From positions 106,525,262 to 106,589,261 of the forward strand of contig CM061135.1 of NCBI GenBank assembly GCA_030789695.1: 64,000 nt of DNA, given 5' to 3'. This stretch comes from Scilla litardierei (Eukaryota; Streptophyta; Magnoliopsida; Asparagales; Asparagaceae). Positions 1-10,993 of this stretch are shown piece by piece. The first letter of the stretch is position 1. Every line of letters begins with the position of its first letter. The position numbers were made by a program, and so were the translations under genes. Under the pieces are notes generated by a model. It was not told the origin of the DNA. It saw only the letters and a program-made list of their open reading frames with translations, and did not search any database.

Positions 1-1873
1 ACTAACTAATTCACTATTTAAATGTTTACTGCCAATTTGCTTTGTGGAGAAATCAACGAACCTGATGCATTTCTCAACCTAACGAATCATTACTTTTTCC
101 CTTGACCTTTTCAACACGCAAGTGTACCCACGTCGGCCTGCAACCACCCCTCGAAATCGCGCAGAGCTGCACGTCCTCCTCCCTACCATATATAGCACAT
201 AAGCCTAGGGTTTTCGTTAAGCCTAGCCGCCACTTTTGTAAGCGCGCACACCCTTGCAATCTCGCCGACCGGCCACACTCTTCCTCCGGCCACCTCACTA
301 AGCCCTCCGACCATCTTTCCTCCCTCTCCCCCTCTCCATTCGACAGCCCCTCAACACCAGGTCTCCAGCCCGCGTCGCGCGCGTAACAGCCGCTGCCAGT
401 GCTCCCCGTGCGTGCCGCCGCACCAAGCTCTCCGGCCAACCCCTCCTACAGCTCTTCGGACAACCCCCTACGGCTGCGCCGCCGACCCCCCTCAAAGTCT
501 GACCATCATCTCTCGAACATCGAAACTGTCGCTCCCCAAACCGTCGGATTTACTGTTGCTTCGGCCATCTTTTGACAGCAGATCTTGCAGCCACCTCCTT
601 CTCTCCTTTTGGCACCACCAGGCTCCGGCTCTCTCTCTCCCTCCTTATACATTCGGCAGCCCCAGATCCAACGACGACCCCTATCTCCGACCTCCGGCGC
701 CCACAACCGCCGAAACCCTCGGCCACCGCGTCATCCCCCTCGCCCACGGTTACGGGGGTATCAAGCTGTGAGTCACGATTTTACTTACGCATGAATTGTG
801 TGCATGTGACCAATAATCAATCTAATATACATTAGTCTTATAACAGCTAGTTTCATATTAATATACATTAAATTATATTAAACCATGAACAGAGTGTTAT
901 AAATGCCAGGATGTGTGATAAGTTTGGATAATATGTGAACCGTGCCCTGCTATACATGTGAGCAGTAACTTATATTATGTTGTTAAACCTAACAATGAGT
1001 TAAGTGATATTATATTAAGGTTATATATTTTGCCTTGCATTATATTTTTGTAGGTAAATTGTACTTATGTACTTTATAAATAGTATATTACATTATACTG
1101 GTAACTTTATATATTACATACTTAGGCTATAAACAATGTATTGAAATAAACAGTGTATCATATGTTATATTTTTGGTCTATAACTTTTAACTTAATATCG
1201 CAAAACCGATTTCACAGGAATGATCACGCCCCCTCGTTGCCATCGCATGGACACCCGAAACGTCAAAAGGTTAGTTCCCTAACGAGTAGTAAAACCCACA
1301 CCGTAGCTAACCAAAACCTAAACTAAAATTGGTCAACTTGAACTAAATTTACTTTCAGCATCTGTAAACCACTGCCCACCGTAGGAAAGATCGACAATTC
1401 GGACAATTTTCTGTGCACATAGGGTAGTGGTCGATTTAGGTTGATAAAACACCAAAATTTTGATGATTGACAAATAGGATAGCCCCGATAACCTAGACAC
1501 GAACCCTAATAGAACTTGATGAAATTGCGACTTGACACCGTCGCCGTGATCTCTTTTCAGACGGACTACCGCGGACGCGACGACTGGACGAGACGCCCCG
1601 GACAGACGACGCACCCGCCTTTCCAGGCAAGTGTACCCACTTGCGATTTGACTGTGCTTTAGTTCTAGTCTGTAGAACTGTTAGATTGTGTGTGATGAGA
1701 ACTGGACGTGAAATGATAGCGTCCGGGACGACCCGTGACGGCTCAGACTTGACGACGAAGTCTGAGCCTGACAACAATGAACTGCTGACAACATAGGACT
1801 ATCTTGTGTGTGCGTGCATGTGGACACCCTAGAATAACTTTCCCTACACTTGTCATGTCGTGTCCTGTCACAC

Positions 1874-2208
1874 AAAAAGCCTTCGGGCGTTTCGGATGCT
1901 TTCCTTGCGGAAGTGATCCCCGTGATACAAAAAGCCTTCGGGTGTTTCGGAGCTCTCCATGCGAGAGTGATCCCCGTGACTATTACCAAAAAGCCTGCGG
2001 GCATTTCGGATGCTTTCCTTGCGGAAGTGATCCCTGTTATACAAAAAGCCTTCGGGCGTTTCGGATGCTTCCCTCCGCGGAAGTGATCCCCGTGATACAA
2101 AAAGCCTGCGGGCGTTTCGGATGCTTTCCTTGCGGAAGTGATCCCTGTTATACAAAAAGCCTTCGGGCGTTTCGGATGCTTCCCTAGTGGAAGTGATCCA
2201 TGTACTTC
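1874..2208. repeat. six-unit tandem hairpin repeat in P LTR copy 1
   Basis: Six contiguous units start at 1874, 1929, 1988, 2043, 2099 and 2154, a period of 55-59 bp. Each begins AAAAAGCCTTCGGGCG or AAAAAGCCTGCGGGCG, which can fold as GCC-TTCG-GGC or GCC-TGCG-GGC. Each also has a second inverted pair before GTGATCC: CTTTCC/GGAAG in most units, CTCTC/GAGAG in unit 2. The same array recurs in the second LTR copy, and a diverged 50-bp version occurs in E1. Confidence 0.9.
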
Positions 2209-2598
2209 TTGTCCTGAGTTCCTGGGTTGGGGTAGGGTTGAGCGTGCGCACGGCAAGAGGGTCTGATCCCCCTCGAACCGTAAGGCGTGAACCCTTCGTG
2301 TCACACTTGTCTTGTCTTGTCCCGTCCTGCTTGTCCTGTCTTGTCCCGCCACGTCCCGACTTGTCTTGACACCTGTAGGTTAGTCCCCGTAGTTGGTAGT
2401 ACACGCTACGACTACTACTTGTCCCGTTTTACTTTCCTGCTACGTTACTTCCTGTTGTGTTACCCTGTTATAACCACAGCATGCTAATCAACCAGTAAAC
2501 TGTTGTGTAAAAGAACCTCAGCATGTTAATCAACCAGTAAACCGTTGTTTAAAATTTTGGTGCACTTGCAGTAAAGTCTAACCCTTCTTGTATACTTT

Positions 2599-2642
2599 AC
2601 CTGACGTACAGTTCCTTTTTTCTTGGGTGCTGTACGTCAGGT
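2599..2642. other. 13-bp perfect stem-loop in P LTR
   Basis: ACCTGACGTACAG (2599-2611) is the exact reverse complement of CTGTACGTCAGGT (2630-2642), with an 18-nt loop. The structure is conserved at 8549-8592 in the second LTR, at 16387-16430 in E1 and, with stem mutations, near 41746-41789. It contains TGACGT, a core recognised by plant bZIP factors, so it may be a protein site rather than an RNA structure. Confidence 0.85.
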
Positions 2643-3038
2643 GTTCAGCCAGAGTTCGTGGACGAGGCAGACTCGTTGGAGTACGAGGAGCCGAGGACGC
2701 CGACTCAGAGCACGTGTCTGACAAGGACCAGACCTTGAGGTCTTTTTAGTCGTCACTTTCAGAGGTTACTGCTTTTATTTTGTCTTTTTGGTAGTTGTTG
2801 CCATGCTTAGGTTTCTTTTAGATTTGTACTCTCTGGATATTATTTCTTCATATTAATGAATGCCATTTCTTTTCTGTACTTTTGTTGTTCCTAAACTTTA
2901 TAAATGCAAGAACCTGGAAAAAAATTCAAAAATGGTACCCCTACAGACGCTTATTGGGTCCGAGCTTCTAAAGCTCTGGCCTAAGAGGGCCTCGTCACGT
3001 TTCGCTTCCGTCCATTTTGGGAAGCGGGGCGTGACAGG

Positions 3039-5927
3039 TTTTAGTGGTGGCCCATGCAGGTCCTTGCAAAAGTTCGGAACAATAAAAGTACCGCATTCAT
3101 TGGATATCCACGTACAAGTCTGGATTAGTTTCCCAGTCTTAGATAGTAGGAAGACTTAGGTAGACGTCTCAGGTTGATAGTCGGACGCCTTGGTTAAGAT
3201 TTAGTCGTTCTCGTCCTAGACTATCTTAGCATCCCCCTTTGATTCTGATCATATTAGTTTCTAGAGTCCTTCTCTTTTTGTCTTTCGCTCGGATCCATCG
3301 ACTTCGGGCCCAGCGGAACGTAACCTTGTTCCTCTTAGAAACTGTCTCTTTAGATCCTGATTATATTCTAGCTCATTAGGAAGTCTTAGAGCTGAGTTAT
3401 CCTAAATCTTTAGACGACCCGATGATTAGAACCCTTGTCCTCTAGCATTCCTCTGATCCTTGCAAATTTTGTGCTATCAACCATAGAGTCCCATCGTAGC
3501 TCTTCACGATTCATATCTTACGCGTAATCTTCATACGATCATTTTTTCCTTTCTCTCGATTCTCGTGATCGTTTCCTGACGATCATCATCGGTCTTTAGA
3601 ATCCCTTCCTTGACCAATTCTACCTCCTCCAAAATTATTTTCGACTTTCCTTGTTAAGTTTTCGCTCTAGCTTAATTTCTTTGAAAAACCCCTATGTTTT
3701 TATTTTAAAAAAAAAATTCTTGTTTTTTCGGTTGAGTTAAAATCTTTCACTGATTTTAAAACCTCCTTGGTCGTAAAATTATTTTACTATCTCGTGCCTA
3801 TTTTCAAAAACGGCATCTTTTGTATTTCAGTTTTAAACCTTACTATCAAATTCTATAATTCAATAGATATGTATTACTTTTCTAAACTACAAAAAAAATT
3901 ATTATTTCTAAACACTTAACATATGTAATTTTTAAAATATTTTCTAAACCAAAGAGGACTTTAAATTTCTTCTCGTATATGTATAAACATCTCTATGTTC
4001 ATCGTGCTCATACTTCAAGAATCTTTGTTTAACTTACTTTCATTTGCAAAGCAACCGCTACCTCACCCTACCCTACCTCTTTCCCCACATTGTAATAATT
4101 TTACCATCTGCTCGCTTTTCTCTACATATTTTTATAAGTATAAAGCATATGATATCATATTTTACGCGTAATTCTTCCTTCACCTATCTAATTATTTTGA
4201 GAAATATTTTGTCTCATCCAACCAACTATCTCCGTACACCCGTCTTATTTGAACTCGTTCTTTCCGATTTATTTCGTTACACTTTTTTATTCTGTTTCCT
4301 TTACGTTGCGTAGATTTTAGCCCTTGCAGTTGTCCATGCTATCTCCAGTTTCGGAGTAGGCCCTTTGGTAGTTGATGTCGTTGTGGTGCGTGAGTATAGG
4401 TAGAGTGTGTAGATCTGTATGAACGTGCGTTCTTTAGGATCCCGATGGTTGCCTTTTGTGTCTTGAATGTATACTCAGTGTTAACCATGGTATGATTGAA
4501 GTTGACTGAATGACGGTATTCATACGTATATGAATAGGGTCATAGCAGGCAATTTCCTTAGACGTATTTTTTTCGCGATTATAGAATAGCTTATCTTTGA
4601 CTGCATGTGATTGTATCAAAACTTTGTTTTTTCTTTTAAACCAAACCTTTAAAGTTTTTGAAACTAGCTCACAAGATCACAAGTCACGTATCCTCCCTCA
4701 TCCATTACCACAACTCCACATGTTTTTCGAAATGTTTTAAAATAGGTCTTTGGCCTTAAGTTTTCCTTTCTCTTCTCTTCCTTCTCCCTTAGAAATGTTA
4801 TGTTTATCGTTATATTATTGGACTAGCTATTATTGTTATAGGATTTTGTTTGCGGGTAGACTCAGGGTGAGATGAGTTTTTTTTATAGCGATGATTAATT
4901 GATTTTGGAACACAAAAATATTAGATTTGATTTCTTTGGATGAAAAGGAATGAGCTGTCCAAGACTTATTTATAATACCGAGGTGTGACGGACTCAATGG
5001 AGAATTCTGGTCGGATAGAAATTATATGCGGGGAGATGATCACTTATCAGACTTGAGACTTAGACGAGTGGTAGATAGGAGTAGCTGTGGAGTATAGTAT
5101 GAGTTAGGGTGATCATGAGGATGTGTAGAGCATTTAAAGCATCAAGATTCGACTATAGGTTGGGGTGAGAAGACATTGGAAGTAACACGATATGTTGGGA
5201 TGAATGGATAGTTAGGAAGACGGATTTTATATGATTAGGGGATTAGATGTTAGGGGTAAGTGTAGATGTAGTTTGATGGTTCTTTGATTATGGAGGATAA
5301 ATTTATGAGTTAATATGATGAAGAATGTATTGGGGGCGAGATGATTGATGACTGGTAGACGATAATGTGGATTTATAGTTAAGTGCTAGGGTGTGATTCT
5401 AGTTGTAACATTAGCCAGTGGAGAAACGAGTTATGATGGATTATTTGAGGAACGCTGGTTGAAGTTATAGGATTAGTGATCATTAGGTGGAATATGGGAG
5501 TTGTAGGTATAAGGGTACATAGATATTATTATTATTATTATTATGAGAGATTCCGAGGGCGGAATCATTTTTTTAGGTGGGTAGAATGTAACTGCCACTT
5601 TTTCCGTCGTATGTATTTCGCACGTACCCTTTTGATGTATTGGGTTGTGTGTCTCTTGCACTTTGATTTTGATTTATTATCTGTAGATCAGGCTCGCGAT
5701 CGAACCTTGTATTCACGATCCTCTCGGAGGCGCGAGTGCCCCGGTATTTTCTTTGTAATTCTTGGACGTCGATGGACCGATCTACTTATGTCTTTAAAGT
5801 TTATTATGATATTTGGGTTGTGTTATGGGTTTTAATGTGGTCAGTACGTTTACTTTTTACAAACAAACTATTTATTAATTGTTTTACATAAAACCCTAAC
5901 TTTTTACAAACTATTTATTAATTAATT
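3039..5927. mobile_element. internal region of element P, non-coding
   Basis: The sequence between the two P LTR copies has no credible coding sequence on either strand. The first 500 bp are the reverse-complement relative of the short internal region of E1 (41288 down to about 40850), which confirms that P and E1 belong to one superfamily in opposite orientation. The rest is AT-rich. It contains a TTA/TAT microsatellite (about 5525-5544) and a tandem duplication of about 48 bp around 5860-5945 ending in TTTTACATAAAACCCTA. I found no clear primer-binding site or polypurine tract. This fits a LARD-like (large retrotransposon derivative) element moved by another element's proteins. Confidence 0.7.
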
Positions 5928-8900
5928 GTTTTACATAAAACCCTAGCACTAACTAATTCACTATTTAAATGTTTACTGCCAATTTGCTTTATGGAGAAAT
6001 CAACGAACCTGATGCATTTCTCAACCTAACGAATCATTACTTTTTCCCTTGACCTTTTCAACACGCAAGTGTACCCACGTCGGCCTGCAACCACCCCTCG
6101 AAATCGCGCAGAGCTGCACGTCCTCCTCCCTACCTTATATAGCACATAAGCCTAGGGTTTTCGTGAAGCCCAGCCGCCACTTTTGTAAGCACGCACACCC
6201 TTGCAATCTCACCGACCGGCCACACTCTTCCTCCGGCCACCTCACTAAGCCCTCCGACCATCTTTCCTCCCTCTCCCCCTCTCCATTCGACAGCCCCTCA
6301 ACACCAGGTCGCCAGCCCGCGTCGCGCGTGCAACAGCCGCTGCCAGTGCTCCCCGTGCGTGCCGCCGCACCAAGCTCTCCAGCCAACCCCTCCTACAGCT
6401 CTTCGGCCAACCCCCTACGGCTGCGCCGCCGACCCCCCTCAAAGTCCGACCATCATCTCTCGAACATCGAAACTGTCGCTCCCCAAACCGTCGGATTTAC
6501 TGTTGCTTCGGCCATCTTTTGACAGCAGATCTTGCAGCCACCTCCTTCTCTCCTTTTGGCACCACCAGGCTCCGGCTCTCTCTCTCCCTCCTTATACATT
6601 CGGCAGCCCCAGATCCAACGACGACCCCTATCTCCGACCTCCGACGCCCACAACCGCCGAAACCCTCGGCCACCGCGTCATCCCCCTCGCCCACGGTTAC
6701 GGGGGTATCAAGCTGTGAGTCACGATTTTGCTTACGCATGAATTGTGTGCATGTGACCAATAATCAATCTAATATACATTAGTCTTATAACAGCTAGTTT
6801 CATATTAATATACATTAAATTATATTAAACCATGAACAGAGTGTTATAAATGCCAGGATGTGTGATAAGTTTGGATAATATGTGAACCGTGCCCTGCTAT
6901 ACATGTGAGCAGTAACTTATATTATGTTGTTAAACCTAACAATGAGTTAAGTGATATTATATTAAGGTTATATATTTTGCCTTGCATTATATTTTTGTAG
7001 GTAAACTGTACCTATGTACTTTATAAATAGTATATTACATTATACTGGTAACTTTATATATTACATACTTAGGCTATAAACAATGTATTGAAATAAACAG
7101 TGTATCATATGTTATATTTTTGGTCTATAACTTTTAACTTAATATCGCAAAACCGATTTCACAGGAATGATCACGCCCCCTCGTTGCCATCGCATGGACA
7201 CCCGAAACGTCAAAAGGTTAGTTCCCTAACGAGTAGTAAAACCCACACCGTAGCTAACCAAAACCTAAACTAAAATTGGTCAACTTGAACTAAATTTACT
7301 TTCAGCATCTGTAAACCACTGCCCACAGTAGGAAAGATCGACAATTCGGACAATTTTCTGTGCACATAGGGTAGTGGTCGATTTAGGTTGATAAAACACC
7401 AAAATTTTGATGATTGACAAATAGGATAGCCCCGATAACCTAGACACGAACCCTAATAGGACTTGATGAAATTGCGACTTGACACCGTCGCCGTGATCTC
7501 TTTTCAGACGGACTACCGCGGACGCGACGACTGGACGCGACGCCCCGGACAGACGACGCACCCGCCTTTCCAGGCAAGTGTACCCACTTGCGATTTGACT
7601 GTGCTTTAGTTCTAGTCTGTAGAACTGTTAGATTGTGTGTGTGATGAGAACCAGACGTGAAATGATAGCGTCCAGGACAACCCGTGACGGCTCAGACTTG
7701 ACGACGAAGTCTGAGCCTGACAACAATGAACTGCTGACAACATAGGACTATCTTGTGTGTGCGTGCGTGTGGACACCCTAGAATAACTTTCCCTACACTT
7801 GTCATGTCGTGTCCTGTCACACAAAAAGCCTTCGGGCGTTTCGGATGCTTTCCTTGCGGAAGTGATCCCCGTGATACAAAAAGCCTTCGGGCGTTTCGGA
7901 TGCTCTCCATGCGAGAGTGATCCCCGTGACTATTACCAAAAAGCCTGCGGGCGTTTCGGATGATTTCCTTGCGGAAGTGATCCCTGTTATACAAAAAGCC
8001 TTCGGGCGTTTCGGATGCTTCCCTCCGTGGAAGTGATCCCCGTGATACAAAAAGCCTGCGGGCGTTTCGGATGCTTTCCTTGCGGAAGTGATCCCTGTTA
8101 TACAAAAAGCCTTCGGGCGTTTCGGATGCTTCCCTAGCGGAAGTGATCCCTGTACTTCTTGTCTTGAGTTCCTGGGTTGGGGTAGGGTTGAGCGTGCGCA
8201 CGGCAAGAGGGTCTGATCCCCCTCGAACCGTAAGGCGTGAACCCTTCGTGTCACACTTGTCTTGTCTTGTCCCGTCCTGCTTGTCCTGTCTTGTCCCGCC
8301 ACGTCCCGACTTGTCTTGACACCTGTAGGTTAGTCCCCGTAGTTGGTAGTACACGCTACGACTACTACTTGTCCCGTTTTACTTTCCTGCTACGTTACTT
8401 CCTATTGTGTTACCCTGTTATAACCACAACATGCTAATCAACCAGTAAACTGTTGTGTAAAAGAACCTCAGCATGTTAATCAACCAGTAAACCGTGGTTT
8501 AAAATTTTGGTGCACTTGCAGTAAAGTCTAACCCTTCTTGTAGACTTTACCTGACGTACAGTTCCTTTTTTCTTGGGTGCTGTACGTCAGGTGTTCAGCC
8601 AGAGTTCGTGGACGAGGCAGACTCGCTGGAGTACGAGGAGCCGAGGACGCCGACCCAGAGCACGTGTCTGACAAGGACCAGACCTTGAGGTCTTTTTAGT
8701 CGTCACTTTCAGAGGTTACTGCTTTCAGTTTGTCTTTTTGGTAGTTGTTGCCATGCTTAGGTTTCTTTTAGATTTGTACTCGCTGGATATTATTTCTTCA
8801 TATTAATGAATGCCATTTCTTTTCTGTACTTTTGTTGTTCCTAAACTTTATAAATGCAAGAACCTGGAAAAAAATTCAAAAATGGTACCCCTACAGACGC

Positions 8901-8983
8901 TTATTGGGTCCGAGCTTCTAAAGTTCTGGCCTAAGCGGGCCTCGTCACGTTTCGCTTCCGTCCATTTTGGGAAGCGGGGCGTG
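5928..8983. mobile_element. LTR copy 2 of element P
   Basis: Near-identical to the first 3038 bp, with scattered substitutions. The exact left border is uncertain; TGTTTTACATAAAACCC at 5928 is a candidate TG start. It ends GGGGCGTGATA (the first copy ends TGACA) and runs straight into integrase coding sequence of element D, so this edge is the insertion border. It carries the same tandem hairpins (7823-8158) and the same 13-bp stem-loop (8549-8592). The TSD cannot be checked because the other border lies outside the window. Confidence 0.85.
7823..8158. repeat. six-unit tandem hairpin repeat in P LTR copy 2
   Basis: Units start at 7823, 7878, 7938, 7993, 8049 and 8104. They match the array in the first LTR unit for unit with a few substitutions, so the array predates insertion of P. 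Confidence 0.9.
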
Positions 8984-10036
8984 ATAGAAGACAACAACAA
9001 AAATCCTCCAATTCGGATTCTATTGGATGACACTATTCAAGGATGTGAACGCTTTTATTAAAGGATGCGATCGGTGCCAGAGAGCGGGGAACATCACCAA
9101 GAGGAATGAGATGCCATTGAATAACATATTGGAGGCAAAACTATTAGACGTCTGGGTAATTAACTTCTTGGGACCATTCCCATCTAGTATCGGCAACCAA
9201 TATATTCTAATGGTAGTGGACTATGTCTCTAAGTGGGTTGAAGTGATAGCCTCACCGACCAATAACGAACGAGTAGTAGCAAAGTTCTTCAAACACAATA
9301 TAATCCAAGATTTAGAGTTCCGAGAGTGGTAATAAGCGACGGAGAGAAGCATTTCATCAAACACAAGTTTGAGTCTCTCTAAAGGAACTATGGAGTACGA
9401 CACTGCATTGGGCTCGCTTATCATCCTCAAACAAGTGGCCAAGTAGAATTTCTAACCAGGAGATCAAGAATATCTGGAGAAGACTGTGGCAAATTCAAGA
9501 AGAGACTGTGCACTGAAATTAGATGATGCTCTATGGGCCTACCGACCGCCTACAAAACTCCGATTAGAACTTCACCATATCGCGTAGTCCGAAAAGGCAT
9601 GCCACCTTCCACTGGAGCTAGAATATAGAGTCTATTGGGCTATCCGGCACATGAATTATGACAGCAAGAGTGCACAAGAACGTCGCCTCATACAACTAAA
9701 CGAATTGGACGAATTCAGATCCGAAGCTTACGAATAGTACCGCATCTACAAAGAGAAAAAAAGCATTGGCACGACAAACTTATTATGAGAAGGGAGTTTA
9801 AAGAAGGCGACTTGACACTCCTTTTTAAATCGAGGTTTAAGATATTTCTGGGAAAGTTACATTCGAGATGGTTTGAGTCATTCAAGGTTACGCGCGTATA
9901 TCCATATGGATCAATTGAGATAGTTGGGAGAGGTGAGCCCTTCAAGGTCCATGGTCAAAGGCTAAAGCATTACATCATGGGAGAACCAATCGAGGCCAAA
10001 GCAAATCTGACCCTCTCCATCCCAGAACCACCATGA
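8984..10036 (+). pseudogene. Athila-like (Ty3/gypsy) integrase fragment of element D, broken
   Basis: The translation shows the end of the zinc-binding domain (KILQFGFYW, then CDRCQRAGNITKRNEMPLNN), then the catalytic core (DVWVINFLGPFP, VVDYVSKWVEV) and, after frameshifts and stops from about 9330, remnants VVISDGEKHF and TSGQVEF. The open 3' part (9785-10036) carries the C-terminal region ending near LTLSIPEPP. This is the integrase end of an Athila/Tat-type polyprotein, which in an intact element would insert cDNA into host DNA. The first catalytic Asp, expected in the (G)IDF(M)GPF motif, reads Asn here, so the core was probably dead even apart from the frameshifts. The 5' part of pol lies beyond the left edge, cut off by element P. 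Confidence 0.85.
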
Positions 10037-10082
10037 TCACACATAGAAGGGAGTTTATCTAAAGACTTAAAACAAGCGCTTC

Positions 10083-10098
10083 TTGGGAGGCAACCCAT
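10083..10098 (+). other. post-pol hairpin of D
   Basis: TGGG-AGGCAA-CCCA lies 47 bp after the end of the integrase open frame, preceded by AAGCGCTTCT. The same loop with different paired flanks occurs in A (24721-24738) and B (33634-33651). Confidence 0.7.
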
Positions 10099-10303
10099 GT
10101 TTTTAACTTCATTTTAGTCTTTATTTCTATCTTTTTTATCTTACTTAGATAGTTAAATTTTGATCAAATAAACCCACCAAACCACAAAGAAGTAAATCCA
10201 AGTGTTTTTATTGCAGGAGAGAAAAACACGACAGCATGGGATACCCTATGCGGCCGTGTGGAGAGAGCACACATAGGAAACCAAGGAGGCAGCAAACCAA
10301 TTC

Positions 10304-10860
10304 TACGTGGTCACGTGAAGGTGACACAAACGACCACGTTGAACGATGGCAAAAAGAGATAAAATAAACTAAGGAAAAGCTTATTCGATGCGACCGTTTC
10401 GTCTAAACAACGTGGTCACGTGTTAAGTGCAAACTCTCTGGATTTTTGAGCCAAATTAATTCTCTGCACGCGGTCGTTTAAATTCTTTGAAACGACCACA
10501 TAAATACAGTCTCTAAAGCCAAATTACAACCCATTTTCTTGAAGCGACGTGGTCGTTTGCAAAAAACGAAGCCACCATGTCGATACCAAAATACAATGCC
10601 AAAATGTAACCAAATTTGCTAAATCCACACGGTCGTTTCATCCAAATGACGTGACTGCATCTTAAGTGCAGAATTTCTAAATTTTTAAGCCCAATTTTTA
10701 CCCTGCACGCGGTTGCGTATGCGATTCGACGCGACCGCGTCGACCCAACTTTTGGCCTTCCAAACTCTGAAATCATGTGGTCGATATGCCATCGATGCGA
10801 CCGCATTGAAGTGCCTACATCATCCGTAGGGTTTCAAGTTGTTGAAGCGACGCAGTTGAT
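10304..10860 (+). promoter_or_regulatory. array of imperfect CGACCG palindromes upstream of D's internal TATA box
   Basis: About a dozen sites share the core CGACC/GGTCG: ACGTGGTCACGTGA (10305), GATGCGACCGTTTCGT (10387), CACGCGGTCGTTTAAA (10467), GACGCGACCGCGTC (10728-10741) and ATGCGACCGCAT (10795-10806) among them. Several come as inverted pairs, for example GCGGTCGTTT with AAACGACCAC across 10 bp near 10470-10498. The array ends about 30 bp before a TATA box. Position in the element (after pol, before the expected third ORF) matches the arrays in A and B. This is probably a promoter-proximal factor-binding region. Confidence 0.7.
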
Positions 10861-10886
10861 TATGAATTAACGCGTGTGACGCTCTA

Positions 10887-10898
10887 CCTATATAAACC
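10887..10898 (+). promoter_or_regulatory. TATA box of D's internal promoter
   Basis: CCTATATAAACC follows the palindrome array and is followed by a C/T-rich leader (10920-10993). The gene it should drive, the third ORF, is not in the window because copia F, then H and C, interrupt D here. The leader resumes at 58064-58107. Confidence 0.7.
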
Positions 10899-10993
10899 CC
10901 AAAGCCTTAAACGGTTGATCTCCTTTCATTTTCTCGAGCCGTTTCGACTTCTTCTTCCAAAATATCCCAACCTCCGACCACCCTAGCCCTTTC

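Larger units (their letters stand above)
1..3038. mobile_element. LTR copy 1 of large non-autonomous element P (left end outside window)
   Basis: This block is repeated almost base for base at about 5947-8983, and it ends at 3038 in GGGGCGTGACA, the reverse complement of the TGTCACGCCCC terminus that bounds element E1 at 15931 and 41289. That makes it an LTR of a related family. It holds a TATA-like CATATATAGCAC near 187-198, a C/T-rich stretch (100-770), an AT-rich stretch (780-1200), a tandem hairpin repeat (1874-2208), a TGTCY-rich simple repeat (about 2300-2360) and a 13-bp stem-loop (2599-2642). Short proline/serine-rich open frames in the C/T-rich part look like composition artefacts. 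Compared with the second copy, about 19 bp are missing at the window start. Orientation is uncertain: the TGTCACG end suggests minus, the TATA-like box suggests plus. Confidence 0.85.

Noticed and set aside
1874..2208. Regular repeats resembling a CRISPR array
   Set aside because: Units are contiguous, without unique spacers, in a plant retrotransposon LTR.
6049..6522. 157-codon Pro/Ser-rich open frame in the P LTR
   Set aside because: The matching frame in the other LTR copy is interrupted and overlapping frames on both strands are equally long; C/T-rich sequence, no domain.
1..8983. P as a simple segmental tandem duplication rather than an LTR pair
   Set aside because: The repeat ends in the CGTGACA terminus shared with E1, its internal sequence is homologous to E1's internal region, and the right edge abuts broken integrase, as for an inserted element. 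The missing left border leaves some doubt.
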